A stretch of DNA of 64,000 nucleotides from Rhodococcus sovatensis (lineage in GTDB: Bacteria; Actinomycetota; Actinomycetes; Mycobacteriales; Mycobacteriaceae), in contig NZ_CP147846.1 in the NCBI RefSeq assembly GCF_037327425.1, positions 992,001 to 1,056,000 of the forward strand, read 5' to 3'. Made by a program: the position numbers and the translations under genes. This document shows positions 1-8,387 of this stretch, piece after piece (position 1 is the first letter of the stretch; each line of letters starts with the position of its first letter). The notes below the pieces were generated by a model. That model worked only from the letters and a program-made list of their open reading frames with translations. It did no database searches and was not told the origin of the DNA.

Positions 1-54
1 GGTGCGTCCTGGATGCATGTCGACGCCCATCACTTTGAAATAAGGTGGAGTCGA
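1..54 (+). repeat. Left part of att-flank repeat copy A, split by IS21
   Basis: This stretch matches positions about 17841-17894 (shared GATGCATGTCGA, ATCACTTT, GGTGGAGTCGA). Its continuation is at 5887, on the far side of the IS21 element, where the match to 17895-18138 resumes. The last five bases, GTCGA (50-54), are the target duplication of that element and recur at 5882-5886. Confidence 0.8.
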
Positions 55-128
55 TGTCAATGGCCAAGATGAAGTCCCCACTGGTGGCCAAGTAAAAGTC
101 CCCACCCCGTGTTGATGTTTCCGGTTGG

Positions 129-944
129 TCAGGGGCGGTCCTTTCGGTGTTGTGCGTCTTTCATGCGGTAGGACTCGCCGTCGGTGACGACGATGGTTGC
201 GTGGTGGAGCAGTCGGTCGAGAATCGACGCTGCGGTGGTGTGCTCGGGCAGGAACCGACCCCACTGCTCGAACGGCCAGTGCGAGGCGATCGCCAACGAC
301 CGTCGTTCGTAAGCGCCGGCGACGAGCCGGAATAGCAGTTGCGTTCCGGTGTCGTCGAGCGGGGCGAACCCCATTTCGTCGACGATGATCAGATCGACCC
401 GTAGCAGCGATTCGATGATCTTGCCGACGGTGTTGTCGGCCAGACCGCGATACAACGTTTCGACCAGATCCGCGGCGGTGAAGTAACGGACCTTGTGCCC
501 GGCGTGGACTGCGGCGACTCCGAGCCCGATCAGGGTGTGCGACTTCCCGGTCCCCGCGGGCCCGATGAGCGCTAGATTCGATTGCGTCCGAACCCATTCC
601 AAGCTGGAGAGATAGTCGAAGACTTTCGGCTGGATCGATGACGCAGCGACGTCGAACGATTCCAATGTCTTCGTCACCGGAAACGCAGCTACCTTGAGTC
701 GGTTGACGATGTTCGAGGCGTCTCGGGCTGCGAGCTCGGATTCGACCAGCGTCCGCAGCACTTCCTCCGGTGTCCAGCGCTGGGTTTTGGCGGTGAGCAG
801 CACTTCGGGTGCGGTCCTGCGGATCGCAGCGAGTTTGAGTCGCCGCAACCCTGCATCGAGATCGGCTGCCAGTTCGGGAACCTGTTGCGGTGCCGCGGTG
901 GTCGGCTTACCTGCTGTGGCGTTAGCGACGGTGGTGTCGGTCAT
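129..944 (-). CDS. istB: IS21-family helper ATPase IstB
   Basis: A 271-residue AAA+ ATPase that assists the IstA transposase by assembling on target DNA. A Walker A motif GPAGTGKS sits at residues 128-135 and a Walker B LIIVDE at about 185-190, in the usual IstB order and with a typical length (about 250-280). Its ATG overlaps the stop of istA by 4 bp (ATGA), the normal translational coupling of the pair. The gene looks intact. Cell location would be cytoplasmic and nucleoid-bound. The second IstB in this window (10593-11435) is clearly different in sequence, so the two IS21 elements are independent arrivals. Confidence 0.93.
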   Translation of the reverse strand: MTDTTVANATAGKPTTAAPQQVPELAADLDAGLRRLKLAAIRRTAPEVLLTAKTQRWTPEEVLRTLVESELAARDASNIVNRLKVAAFPVTKTLESFDVAASSIQPKVFDYLSSLEWVRTQSNLALIGPAGTGKSHTLIGLGVAAVHAGHKVRYFTAADLVETLYRGLADNTVGKIIESLLRVDLIIVDEMGFAPLDDTGTQLLFRLVAGAYERRSLAIASHWPFEQWGRFLPEHTTAASILDRLLHHATIVVTDGESYRMKDAQHRKDRP

Positions 945-2437
945 GACGGCACCTGCTGCCCGCTGGACGGCGGCCTGACCGCGTAGGCATCCAACGACCG
1001 AGTCGGAGCGGTCGGCAGATCCAGGATCAGCGCATCACCGGCAGGGCGCGGCTGGGGTGTGCCGGCTCCTGCGGCGAGGATCGAGCGGACATCGGCAGCT
1101 CTGAACCGCCGGAACGCCACTGCACGTGTCAACGCCCCGACCAACGCCTCATGGCCGTGCGCGGCGCCGAGCGCAAGAAGCACCTCGAGCTCGGAGGACA
1201 ACCGGGTGTTACCGATTGCCGCGGCACCGACCAGGAACCGCTCGGCGCTGTCACCGAGTGCACAGAACTGTTGCTCGACAGTGGTTCTCGGACGCGGACC
1301 CCTGTTCGGTGCAGGCCGGGCGCCGTCGTAGTGCTCGTCGAGCACCGACGCGGTTCCCGGCTGCGTGAGATCATGTTCGGCCAAGACCTCGCCGGAGGAC
1401 GAATCGATGATCATCAGCCGTCCGTCGACTTGTCTGAGCATGACCGTGGCCCCGATGAACTTCACCGGCACCGAGTACCGGGCCGAGGCGAACCGCACGC
1501 AGGAGAGGCGGTCGACTTTCCTGGTGACCGGCGGTGGCCCGATCTCCAAACGCAAAGATGGCAACGCGAACAGCAGTTCTCGCTCCAAATCGAGTTGTTC
1601 GTCGGGGACGGCGCAGGTTTCCGAGTGCACCCGTGCGTTGACTTCTGCGCACCAGATCTTCGCGGCCGCGTTCGCGGCGTGGACATCGACGGTGGTGCCG
1701 GCAACGGCCGCTTCGGTGAGCAACGGGACGGCGAGATCTCGTTGGGCGTAGCCGACGAGGTTCTCCACCACACCTTTCGATTGTGGATCGTTGGCGTGGC
1801 AGAAGTCCGGCGCGAACCCATAATGGGTGGCGAACCGGACGTAGTCCGGGGTTGGAATGACGACGTTCGCGACGACACCGCCCTTGAGGCATGCCATGCG
1901 GTCGGCGAGGACTTTCGCCGGGACACCGCCGACCGCGGCGAGCGCTTCTGCGATCAATGCCATTGTCGTGGTTGCTCTCTCGTCGGTCGCGAACGCTACG
2001 AACCGCCAGCGGGAGTAGGCCATGACAGCGCAGAACAGGTGCAGACCGCCGATGGTGGCCCAGTCGATGACCAGGTAATCGCCCGGCGCCCACACCGCGG
2101 GGCGGCGGCCGCGGTGATGCGCGGCCTTCCATTTCGCTTTCTCCTCGGCGACCAGGCGGCGGAAGTTGCGGTCCGAGCCGTCGTAGCCGGCAGTGCGGGC
2201 GATCGGCAGAATCCGTTTCGCGGAGATCCTGCCTTGGGATTTTTCGACGCGTTCGGTGACCAACTCGGTCACGGCGTCGTAGTTGTGTTCACGTTCGACG
2301 CGGGCGGCAGGAGTCTGGCCTGCGTGTTCGGCTTCGAATCGTTCGACGGTGCGTCTGACGGTCTTGTGGGTGGTGCCGCACAGTTCGGCGGTTGCGCGGT
2401 ACGACCCGACTTGGTTGTAGGTGGAAATGATGTCCAT
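941..2437 (-). CDS. istA: IS21-family transposase IstA
   Basis: A DDE-type integrase-fold transposase of 498 residues from the chosen start. The N-terminus has a helix-turn-helix reading MDIISTYNQVGSYRATAELC, followed by a second HTH-like stretch and the rve catalytic core (YLVIDWAT, then the ATHYGFAPDFCHANDP and KGVVENLVGYAQRD segments). The open frame extends further upstream, but that part lies over unrelated, IS110-adjacent sequence; the ATG at 2437 begins the HTH and is the sensible start. It overlaps istB by 4 bp. It appears intact, although the IS110 transposase upstream separates it from its native promoter end. Confidence 0.9.
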   Translation of the reverse strand: MDIISTYNQVGSYRATAELCGTTHKTVRRTVERFEAEHAGQTPAARVEREHNYDAVTELVTERVEKSQGRISAKRILPIARTAGYDGSDRNFRRLVAEEKAKWKAAHHRGRRPAVWAPGDYLVIDWATIGGLHLFCAVMAYSRWRFVAFATDERATTTMALIAEALAAVGGVPAKVLADRMACLKGGVVANVVIPTPDYVRFATHYGFAPDFCHANDPQSKGVVENLVGYAQRDLAVPLLTEAAVAGTTVDVHAANAAAKIWCAEVNARVHSETCAVPDEQLDLERELLFALPSLRLEIGPPPVTRKVDRLSCVRFASARYSVPVKFIGATVMLRQVDGRLMIIDSSSGEVLAEHDLTQPGTASVLDEHYDGARPAPNRGPRPRTTVEQQFCALGDSAERFLVGAAAIGNTRLSSELEVLLALGAAHGHEALVGALTRAVAFRRFRAADVRSILAAGAGTPQPRPAGDALILDLPTAPTRSLDAYAVRPPSSGQQVPS

Positions 2438-2510
2438 ACGGTCCCTCGCAGACTCAGACGAAACTAACTCCCGCCCGACCACGTGACCGAGGCACCTCCG
2501 CTGGCGACGG

Positions 2511-3767
2511 TCAGGCCGCAGGTCCGATCTCGACGCTATAGCCGAGGTCCTTGAGCTGCCGGACCAAGCGGGCCTTCTGAACCTCTGGACTGTTGCGTGG
2601 AGTATAGAAATCCGCACCCAAATCGCTGTACTCGACCTCATCATGCAGAATGTGCCAGGCGATCACCAAGATGGTGTGGGCCAGGGCGACAGCGGCTTTC
2701 TTCCCGCCGGCCTTGCCGAACCGCCGGTGAAGGCGCCGAAACCGGGCACCCAACCGCGTCTTGGTACGAGAGGCCGACCACGCCGACTCCACCAGCACAC
2801 TACACAGGTGAGCATTGCCGTTACGGGTTGCCGTCTTCTTCCTTTTGCCCGCGGACTCATTGTTGCCAGGGCACAGCCCGGCCCACGACGCCAGGTGATC
2901 AGCGGTAGGAAATCGGGACATGTCCACACCAATCTCCGCGATGATCGTCTCCGCGGCGCGCTTGCCGATGCCGGGGATGGTCATCAGCAGATCTCGCTGC
3001 CGAGCGAACGGATCGACGACCTCATCGATCCGCGTTTCCAACCGGGCGATCATCTCGTTCAGGTGATTGATGTGGTCCAAGTGCAGACCAGCCAGCACAC
3101 CGTGGTGAGCCGCGAATCGCCCCGAGAGCGCTAACGTCAGATCCGGGATCTTCTTCCGCATCAATCCGCGGGCCAGATTGGCCAACACGACCGGGTCGCG
3201 CACTCCGTCGATCAGAGCGGTGATCATCGCCCGCCCCGACACCCCAAGGGAATCGGACGCAACCGAATCGAGCTTGATCCCACCGTCCTCGAGGACCTTG
3301 TGAAGACGCTGGGTCTCCCGAGTGCGTTCTTCGGTCAACTTTCGGCGATACCGGGTCAGCTCCCGAACGGCTGCGATCTCGGCCGGCGGGATGAAACTGC
3401 CCCGCAGCAACCCGACCTCACACAACTGAGCCAGCCACACCGCATCGGTTGCGTCGGTCTTGCGGCCCGGCACATTCTTGACATGGTGCGCGTTGCACAA
3501 TAGGACTTCGAACCCATCGAACTCCGCCAGTGCATGAAACACTGGCCGCCAGTACACTCCGGTCGCTTCCATCGCGACGTGCGTAACCTGTTCGGCGCGA
3601 AGCCATTGCGCCATCTCAAGCAGCGCACCGTAGAAGGTCGCGAACCGGCGCACCCGCTGCGTTCGCTTCTGGCCGCTATCGGCCTCACCCTCCGGAACCC
3701 GCACCGCCACAGTGACTTGACGTTTGTGCACGTCGATCCCTGCAACCTTCGAAAATACGATCTCCAT
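2511..3767 (-). CDS. IS110-family transposase (DEDD recombinase)
   Basis: A 418-residue protein with the IS110 hallmarks: the RuvC-like DEDD half (GIDVHKRQV near the N-terminus, then MEATGVYW, then TDATDA) and the C-terminal transposase_20 half (IPGIGKRAAETIIAEIG, WAGLCPG, SAGKRKK, whose Ser is the expected nucleophile). Such enzymes insert without terminal inverted repeats and are guided by a bridge RNA encoded next to the gene. The gene lies on the same strand as istA and inside the IS21 element, between istA and its right end, so it is a secondary insertion. Element edges cannot be fixed because the family lacks clear inverted repeats. Confidence 0.92.
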   Translation of the reverse strand: MEIVFSKVAGIDVHKRQVTVAVRVPEGEADSGQKRTQRVRRFATFYGALLEMAQWLRAEQVTHVAMEATGVYWRPVFHALAEFDGFEVLLCNAHHVKNVPGRKTDATDAVWLAQLCEVGLLRGSFIPPAEIAAVRELTRYRRKLTEERTRETQRLHKVLEDGGIKLDSVASDSLGVSGRAMITALIDGVRDPVVLANLARGLMRKKIPDLTLALSGRFAAHHGVLAGLHLDHINHLNEMIARLETRIDEVVDPFARQRDLLMTIPGIGKRAAETIIAEIGVDMSRFPTADHLASWAGLCPGNNESAGKRKKTATRNGNAHLCSVLVESAWSASRTKTRLGARFRRLHRRFGKAGGKKAAVALAHTILVIAWHILHDEVEYSDLGADFYTPRNSPEVQKARLVRQLKDLGYSVEIGPAA

Positions 3768-4086
3768 CTTCGACGCCTCCTCCGCAGAACTACTAGCCAG
3801 GGCGTCACCCGCGAAGTCCGCGAAACGTTCGAAACTCAGACACGCGCTCGCAGCAGCAACCCGGAGTACCTACCGGTGCGGACTCCACCGTCACTCTTCA
3901 ATACGGACTTGAAGGGTGCCAATCTGCACCGACGTCAGCGGGTGACGCACCACTAAGTTTCATCCACCCGCGAGCGCCCCGCCAGGGGCATCAACCTCTT
4001 CAATGGAACTCCCCGGGTGGTGCGGTGTGTGGTTGGCACCTTCACCGTCACCGCTCGGGCCAAAAGTTCCTGATCGACACGACGAA
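3768..4086 (-). other. Noncoding region upstream of the IS110 transposase
   Basis: There is no credible gene here. In IS110-group elements the noncoding stretch 5' of the transposase encodes the structured bridge RNA, so this is where one would be expected. Short inverted patches around CCACCCGGGGAG-like sequence are visible near 3965-4020. The IS110/IS21 junction lies somewhere in this interval; the recognisable IS21 end sequence begins at about 4087. Confidence 0.25.
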
Positions 4087-4106
4087 CACGGGGTGGGGAC
4101 TTTTAG

Positions 4107-5815
4107 CCTGAATTCACCGATGGGCTGAGTGTGTGACCGTGAATCTTGTTGTGCGGGGTCGGCTCGGGTGTGGACATGGTCGGGTGCCCGATCTCGGGTG
4201 TCGGGTTGTTCCACTGGGTCTTTCGCATTGCGGGCGGGTATGGACTGCTCGGTTAGGGAAGAATGTGGGCGTTTCGCCCGAACATGCTGTCGAACATTGC
4301 CTTCCAGCTCGTTTCCCAGGCCCACTTCTCCGGTAGGTGCAGGGTGAGTCTGCGCGCGGAGTAGGCGATCCGGGCGGGCACCGAAATCAATGTGCGCCTG
4401 ATGGTCCCGGTCGTGGCTTTCGCGAGTGTCGGTTCGCCGGTCAGGGTGGCGGCGGCGCGGGTGAGGTTGAACGCCATCACCGCGCAGACCAGCCAGGCCG
4501 CGTTCGCGCAGAACTTCCCCGACGGCATGTGGGCGAGGGCTGAGTTCTTCAGGTCGGCATGGACCTGTTCGATGATCGCGTGGCGGCGATGGGTTCGGTC
4601 GGCGGCGACGGTGTCGAGGTCGGCGCGGTCGGTGGTGGTGAAGAACGCGTGGAAACGCCACACGTCGAACAACTCGCCCTGACCTTGGTCTTTCTTCGGG
4701 CGCAGGTCCGGGATGCGGCGCACGATCAGTCGGCCGGGAACGTGATGGGATTTCTTCTGCGACGCGAACGCGGTGAACGGAATCTCCGCTACCTCGGCCA
4801 CCGAAATCCATTGCTGGGTGCCGGTGTCGTAGATCGAGTTGGTGTAGCGGATCGGTGTCCACGCGTCATCGGCGATCGAGCTGATCGCGGTCTTGATCAC
4901 CGAGTTCAATCCGGTGGTGATCGAGACATCCGCACCGCCGCGCAGCGCGGCACCGATGCTGGGATATCCGAAATACGCCGAGTCCGCCCGCAACAACGGC
5001 TTCGGCGATGCGCCCACGGTGTCGGTGTCTGTGTTGGTTTTCGAGACTGCGTCGCGGAGTCGGTCGACGGTGGTGAGGGTGTCGGCGATCATGCGTGCGG
5101 CACCACGGGAGGATCCGCAGGCGCCTTTGCGGAGGCGTTGGGCGGTGATGACCGGCGCGGTCGTGCTGGTGGTGACGGTGGTGATCACCGAGTTCAGGCC
5201 TCGGACGCCGGAGTAACCGTAGCCGGATCCTTGTTTGCTGTGGCCGTGGACTTCGATGATGGAGTCGTCGATGTCGATCATCACCGGTTCGGTATCGATA
5301 CCGGCCAGCAGCGGTGTGCGTTCTGTCAGTGCCAGCAGTAGCCGGGAGGCGACGGCGTCGAGCTGGCGGACGTGACCGAACCGGAACTGCCGCAGAAACG
5401 ATCCCAGGGTCGAGGGCGCGTAGGGCCGCTCGAACAGAATGTGCATCGCGCCGTGCCGCAGGATCGCCATGTCGGAGATACTGTCCGCACCCGCGACCAT
5501 GCCCGCGACCAGGGATCCGATCTTGCGGCCTGCGTTGGATCCCGTGTCTCCCGGAACCGACAGATGGTCATCGGCGAGCGTGAGCAGGCCTGATCGCTGC
5601 GCCAACGCCATCACCGGCACCAATCCGGCCGCGGATACCAAGTTGGGGTCGTCGAAGGATGCGGCAGCGACGGGTCGGGTGTGGGATAGTTGCATCTGCG
5701 AGATGCCCTTCGTCGTGGTTGAAATGTTCCCTAGACAAGAACAATTCTCTCACTACGGCAGGGCATTTCGTGTTTACAGCGTGCGGCCGACCGTCGCTGA
5801 CTCGGTGCATCCAGG
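4107..5815 (-). mobile_element. IS1380-family element inserted in the IS21 end
   Basis: The terminal inverted repeats begin CCTGAATTCACCGA at 4107 and, on the complement of the other end, CCTGGATGCACCGA. A 5-bp duplication TTTAG flanks it (4102-4106 and 5816-5820). Excising it rejoins GGGGAC-TTTTAG to TTGGCCACCAG, which restores the internal repeat seen at the opposite end of the surrounding IS21. This shows that it inserted after the IS21. Confidence 0.88.
4253..5695 (-). CDS. IS1380-family transposase
   Basis: A 480-residue DDE transposase of the IS1380 (DDE_Tnp_1) group. The first catalytic Asp lies in the VMIDIDDSIIEVHG region, the second in LLRADSAYFGYP and the Glu region near RRHAIIEQVHADLKN. 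The conserved GYSGVRGLNSVI stretch and the C-terminal basic part (RIAYSARRLTLHLP) are typical. It fills its element almost end to end and looks intact. It is only distantly related to the IS1380-type transposase at 13163-14557. Confidence 0.92.
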   Translation of the reverse strand: MQLSHTRPVAAASFDDPNLVSAAGLVPVMALAQRSGLLTLADDHLSVPGDTGSNAGRKIGSLVAGMVAGADSISDMAILRHGAMHILFERPYAPSTLGSFLRQFRFGHVRQLDAVASRLLLALTERTPLLAGIDTEPVMIDIDDSIIEVHGHSKQGSGYGYSGVRGLNSVITTVTTSTTAPVITAQRLRKGACGSSRGAARMIADTLTTVDRLRDAVSKTNTDTDTVGASPKPLLRADSAYFGYPSIGAALRGGADVSITTGLNSVIKTAISSIADDAWTPIRYTNSIYDTGTQQWISVAEVAEIPFTAFASQKKSHHVPGRLIVRRIPDLRPKKDQGQGELFDVWRFHAFFTTTDRADLDTVAADRTHRRHAIIEQVHADLKNSALAHMPSGKFCANAAWLVCAVMAFNLTRAAATLTGEPTLAKATTGTIRRTLISVPARIAYSARRLTLHLPEKWAWETSWKAMFDSMFGRNAHILP

Positions 5816-5886
5816 TTTAGTTGGCCACCAGTGGGGACCTCGACCTGGCCACCAGTGGGTACTTTTTCATGGCCACGGACAGTCGA

Positions 5887-6128
5887 CTGGCCACGGCGGT
5901 TTAGACGTTGACGGACCATACGGGATCCCGGTGGACCGGGAGTAGGTCACCACTGGTCATCTTTTACTCATCACTTTGGGGCGTACTCGGGTGGATTCAC
6001 GCGGACGCCGATGGTCACTCGATTCGCCGAACACCCAGCTCAACGGGCCGATGATGGACGCGAGTGCATCCACTTGAATTGTTACCTCTTTTACAGCGGG
6101 TCCGGGGTTCGAATCCCTGATGGCGCAC
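5887..6128 (+). repeat. Right part of att-flank repeat copy A
   Basis: This is about 240 bp nearly identical to 17895-18138. Shared blocks include GGTCATCTTTTACTCATC, ACTTTGGGGCG, GTGGATTCACGCGGACGCCG, CAGCTCAACGGGCC and GCGAGTGCATCCACTTGAAT, and the repeat ends in the tRNA 3' fragment. Together with 1-54 it reconstitutes a repeat of about 300 bp. In my reading it is the end of an integrated element, present twice because two related elements accreted at one site. Confidence 0.85.
6094..6128 (+). other. tRNA 3'-end fragment, putative att site 1
   Basis: The sequence carries a T-arm (CGGGG-TTCGAAT-CCCTG) followed by seven acceptor-stem bases ATGGCGC and an A. No D-arm, anticodon stem or matching 5' strand GCGCCAT is present upstream, so it is a displaced 3' end rather than a gene. 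Such fragments mark attR sites of elements that integrate at tRNA 3' ends. A terminator follows directly. The amino acid cannot be assigned from this piece alone, although it resembles actinobacterial tRNA-Lys 3' ends from memory. Confidence 0.8.
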
Positions 6129-6131
6129 AAC

Positions 6132-6175
6132 AAGTGCCCCCGAACAGCGTTTACGCTGGCCAGGGGCACTTTTTG
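6132..6175 (+). terminator. Intrinsic terminator after att site 1
   Basis: The stem AAGTGCCCC (6132-6140) pairs with GGGGCACTT (6163-6171), with an inner AGCG/CGCT stem and a T run at 6170-6174. It sits four bases after the tRNA fragment, as a tRNA terminator would. Confidence 0.85.
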
Positions 6176-6265
6176 TTGTGCGAGATCGCCTGGGAGTCTG
6201 CGGAGTTCGCGAAAACTGTCAACGCTCTGACCTGCAAATCCTCAAGTCGCGCAGGGTGCTTCGAA

Positions 6266-6302
6266 GACTTGACTCCCAATGACTCGTACCGGGAGTCAAG
6301 TC
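6266..6302. repeat. Perfect 12-bp inverted repeat
   Basis: GACTTGACTCCC (6266-6277) and GGGAGTCAAGTC (6291-6302) are perfect complements with a 13-base loop. There is no T run on either side, so a terminator is less likely than an operator or recombination site. The rest of 6176-6408 shows nothing coding. Confidence 0.6.
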
Positions 6303-6408
6303 TGCGGCTCATACCGCTCTGAACTGCGCCGACGGAATATTGAGATTAGTGCAGCGCAATCAACGGACGGTTGCGGACTAGCAACTCATCACATACTCAT
6401 CTTTTTGA

Positions 6409-6570
6409 GCCCTGACCGCGGAGAAGGACGAAGCGCTGCATGCCGCGGCCGACGCTGTACTGGCTGCGGCGCCGAAGATCATCGCCGTCAACTCGGCCGA
6501 CGTCGATCGTGCCGCAGCGAAGGTACCGATGCCGGATTCTCGATCGGCTCAATCGCACGCGGCCAGTGTC
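6409..6570 (+). pseudogene. Fragment resembling ProA (glutamate-5-semialdehyde dehydrogenase)
   Basis: The frame from 6409 reads ALTAEKDEALHAAADAV then LAAAPKIIAVNSADVDRAAAK, which matches the N-terminal helical region of gamma-glutamyl phosphate reductase (typical form: TAQKNAALHAAADAL..ANAADV). After MPDS the continuation DRLNR is found only in another frame, so the remnant is frameshifted as well as truncated at both ends. It would have no activity. It is either debris from an earlier chromosomal capture or an unrelated helical ORF; the two-frame match favours a decayed proA piece. Confidence 0.45.
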
Positions 6571-6682
6571 CGCGATCTTTCACGAGATTCGCTAGCTAGG
6601 CCGGGGAGCGATGAAGGCTCCGTCGTACACCGAGTCCCATGAGACCTGCCCACCATGTGCATAGGTTCGCTGGCCACAGGTC

Positions 6683-7033
6683 ATGGCCGCGTTGGATGTC
6701 GGGGGACCGTCGGTCATTCGCCTGCTCCGCAAACGCGAATTGTTGGACAACGGTCTGGGGACACGTTCGAACAGGCTGTGGCATTCGGGCGCGGCGGCGG
6801 CCGGCAACGCCGGTACGAAAGATGCCAACTTCGCAGCTCTCGTGCGCGAGTCGGAGAGCTACGGGCTTAGTGCGGCGGAGGGCCACGACGCCATTGACCA
6901 TCAATTGTCGGCCTTCGCCGACAATTGGGACGACGCCACGGAGCATTCGCGCTTGAGAAATGCAGACAAGTGGAGCCATCGCAACAGACGGGTACGGCCT
7001 AGGTCGGCGTTCTTTGTTTACGAAAACACGTAG
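6683..7033 (+). CDS. Possible degraded excisionase/antitoxin-type HTH ORF
   Basis: A 116-codon frame starts MAALDVGGPSVIRLLRKREL. Its first 65 residues follow the pattern of MerR/excisionase-like DNA-binding proteins used as antitoxins (VSRPTVIKLL..GELP..VGTHRR, then a helix like ALRALAAESADLGL, here NFAALVRESESYGL). Key basic wing residues are replaced and the C-terminal half resembles nothing I know. No partner PIN toxin follows. It may be a relic or a real small regulator. The interval 7034-7235 before the TIR gene holds no clear gene. Confidence 0.3.
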   Translation: MAALDVGGPSVIRLLRKRELLDNGLGTRSNRLWHSGAAAAGNAGTKDANFAALVRESESYGLSAAEGHDAIDHQLSAFADNWDDATEHSRLRNADKWSHRNRRVRPRSAFFVYENT

Positions 7034-7235
7034 CTACGACAATGCATGCCGCGTCCGATGGGCCGGCATGCGCGCGCATCGCAAACCCAACAATCGTCGT
7101 TCATCACCAGATCCGCCGCTTCAGGTGCCGCGCTCAGCACGGTTGGGACATTCGCGGAGCGGGCGTGGCCGAGCTGTCGGTGGTGTCTGGCACTATATGG
7201 ATACCGACCAGTCTCAACAATCAGGAGTAACCGAC

Positions 7236-7727
7236 ATGGCCAAAAAAGTCTTCCTGAGCTTCCACTACGACGGCGACGTGATGCGCTGCCAACGGGTCCG
7301 GAACATTGGCGCTATTGAGGAGGATCGCGAGGAGGTCAGCGCCCAGAAGTGGGAGTCCATTAAGGCAGGCGGTGATCAGGCGATCAAGAACTGGATTGCT
7401 AAGGAGATGGCGGGTAAAGACGCTGTCGTCGTTCTCGTCGGCGGCGAGACCGCTTCGCGTACGTGGGTCAAGCACGAGATCGAAAAGGCGTGGAAGGACA
7501 AGGTGCCGCTGGTCGGCATCCGCGTCCATGGAATGCTTGATTTAAATGGCAACAAGGGCTCCTACGGCGAGAACCCTTTCACCAAAGTTTTCGACACCGA
7601 CGGCAAGCCACTGAGCACGTACATCACGCTGCACAACCCCAGCGGGGCAGACAGTAAAGCCGTCTACGCAAGCATTCGGGACAATTTTGAATCGTGGGCA
7701 AGCGGCGCCATGAAGCGATCCTGGTGA
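7236..7727 (+). CDS. TIR-like (MTH538/ThsB-type) protein
   Basis: A 163-residue protein whose sequence follows the MTH538 TIR-like family (DUF1863), the family of ThsB in Thoeris phage defence. It has the first strand KKVFLSFHYDGDVMRCQRVRN, a middle DAVVVLVGGETASRTWVKHEIEKAW and a late strand KVPLVGIRVHG followed by GENPFTKVF. Known ThsB proteins use NAD+ to make a nucleotide signal that activates a partner effector; here that is inference. The ATG at 7236 has an AGGAG ribosome site 9 bases upstream. Its stop overlaps the GTG of the next gene (GTGA), so the two are coupled. It is intact, although both downstream genes are broken by insertion sequences. Confidence 0.8.
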   Translation: MAKKVFLSFHYDGDVMRCQRVRNIGAIEEDREEVSAQKWESIKAGGDQAIKNWIAKEMAGKDAVVVLVGGETASRTWVKHEIEKAWKDKVPLVGIRVHGMLDLNGNKGSYGENPFTKVFDTDGKPLSTYITLHNPSGADSKAVYASIRDNFESWASGAMKRSW

Positions 7728-8387
7728 GTTCACCCCGACAGTCCGGCTGCGCCTTCTGCGACATAGTCGCGGGTGATGATTCGACGGCTCGCATTGTCGC
7801 AAAGGGCCATGGTGTCACCATTTTCTTACCGGACCATCCGGCTACGCGCGGGCACGTGCTTGTAGTCCCCGACGAACACGTTGCCGACATCTGGGGGCTT
7901 TCGCAAGGTATGGCACGCACCCTGTTCTCGGAGGTTGCTCGCGCGGCGGGTGCTGCGCGCGATGCCTTGCAGCCCGACGGTCTCAACGTGATTCAATCGA
8001 ATGGCGCAGCAGCTACTCAGTCCGTCGATCATCTGCATGTGCATGTCGTGCCCCGCTGGACAGCTGACGATATGGGCGAAATTTGGCCATCTCTGGACCC
8101 ATCCTGGTCGCCAGCGCAACTCGACGCGATGCAGGGCGACCTCAGGACCGCTGTTGAGGCATCCAAGCCCAAGGGTTATGACATGACGAACGAGCAGGAT
8201 CGAGAGGACCGGCGCAAGCACCTTGATCTCATCTCTGCTGCCATCGAACGAATGGCCGGGTCTTCATCTGCGGCGAAGGGCTGGTCGATCACGCTAGCCG
8301 GTGCGGCTTTCGGTGTGGCTTTGGTTCGTGACAGTTGGCCGTTCATCGCCCTGGGCATCCTGAACCGTACCGGGTTTCTTGCCGCTT

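Larger units (their letters stand above)
55..5881 (-). mobile_element. IS21-family element with nested insertions
   Basis: The outer ends are inverted repeats: TGTCAATGGCCAAG at 55 and the complement of a right end reading TGTCCGTGGCCATG. Each is followed inwards by repeated CCACTGGTGGCC / AGTCCCCA blocks, the multi-repeat ends typical of IS21 elements. A 5-bp direct repeat GTCGA lies at 50-54 and 5882-5886. The element's own genes are istA and istB. An IS1380 element (4107-5815) lies inside its right end and an IS110 transposase lies between istA and that end, so only about 2.6 kb is original IS21 sequence. Confidence 0.85.

Noticed and set aside
1151..2467. A 438-codon plus-strand open frame
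   Set aside because: It is antisense to istA, with a composition typical of a high-GC shadow; the IstA frame carries the catalytic core.
3960..4862. A 300-codon minus-strand frame rich in Arg, Pro and His
   Set aside because: It overlaps the IS1380 transposase and crosses the IS21/IS1380 junction; low-complexity shadow translation.
6050..6128. An intact tRNA gene
   Set aside because: The T-arm and acceptor 3' strand are present, but no D-arm, paired anticodon stem or 5' acceptor strand can be built from the preceding sequence. The same applies at 18060-18138.
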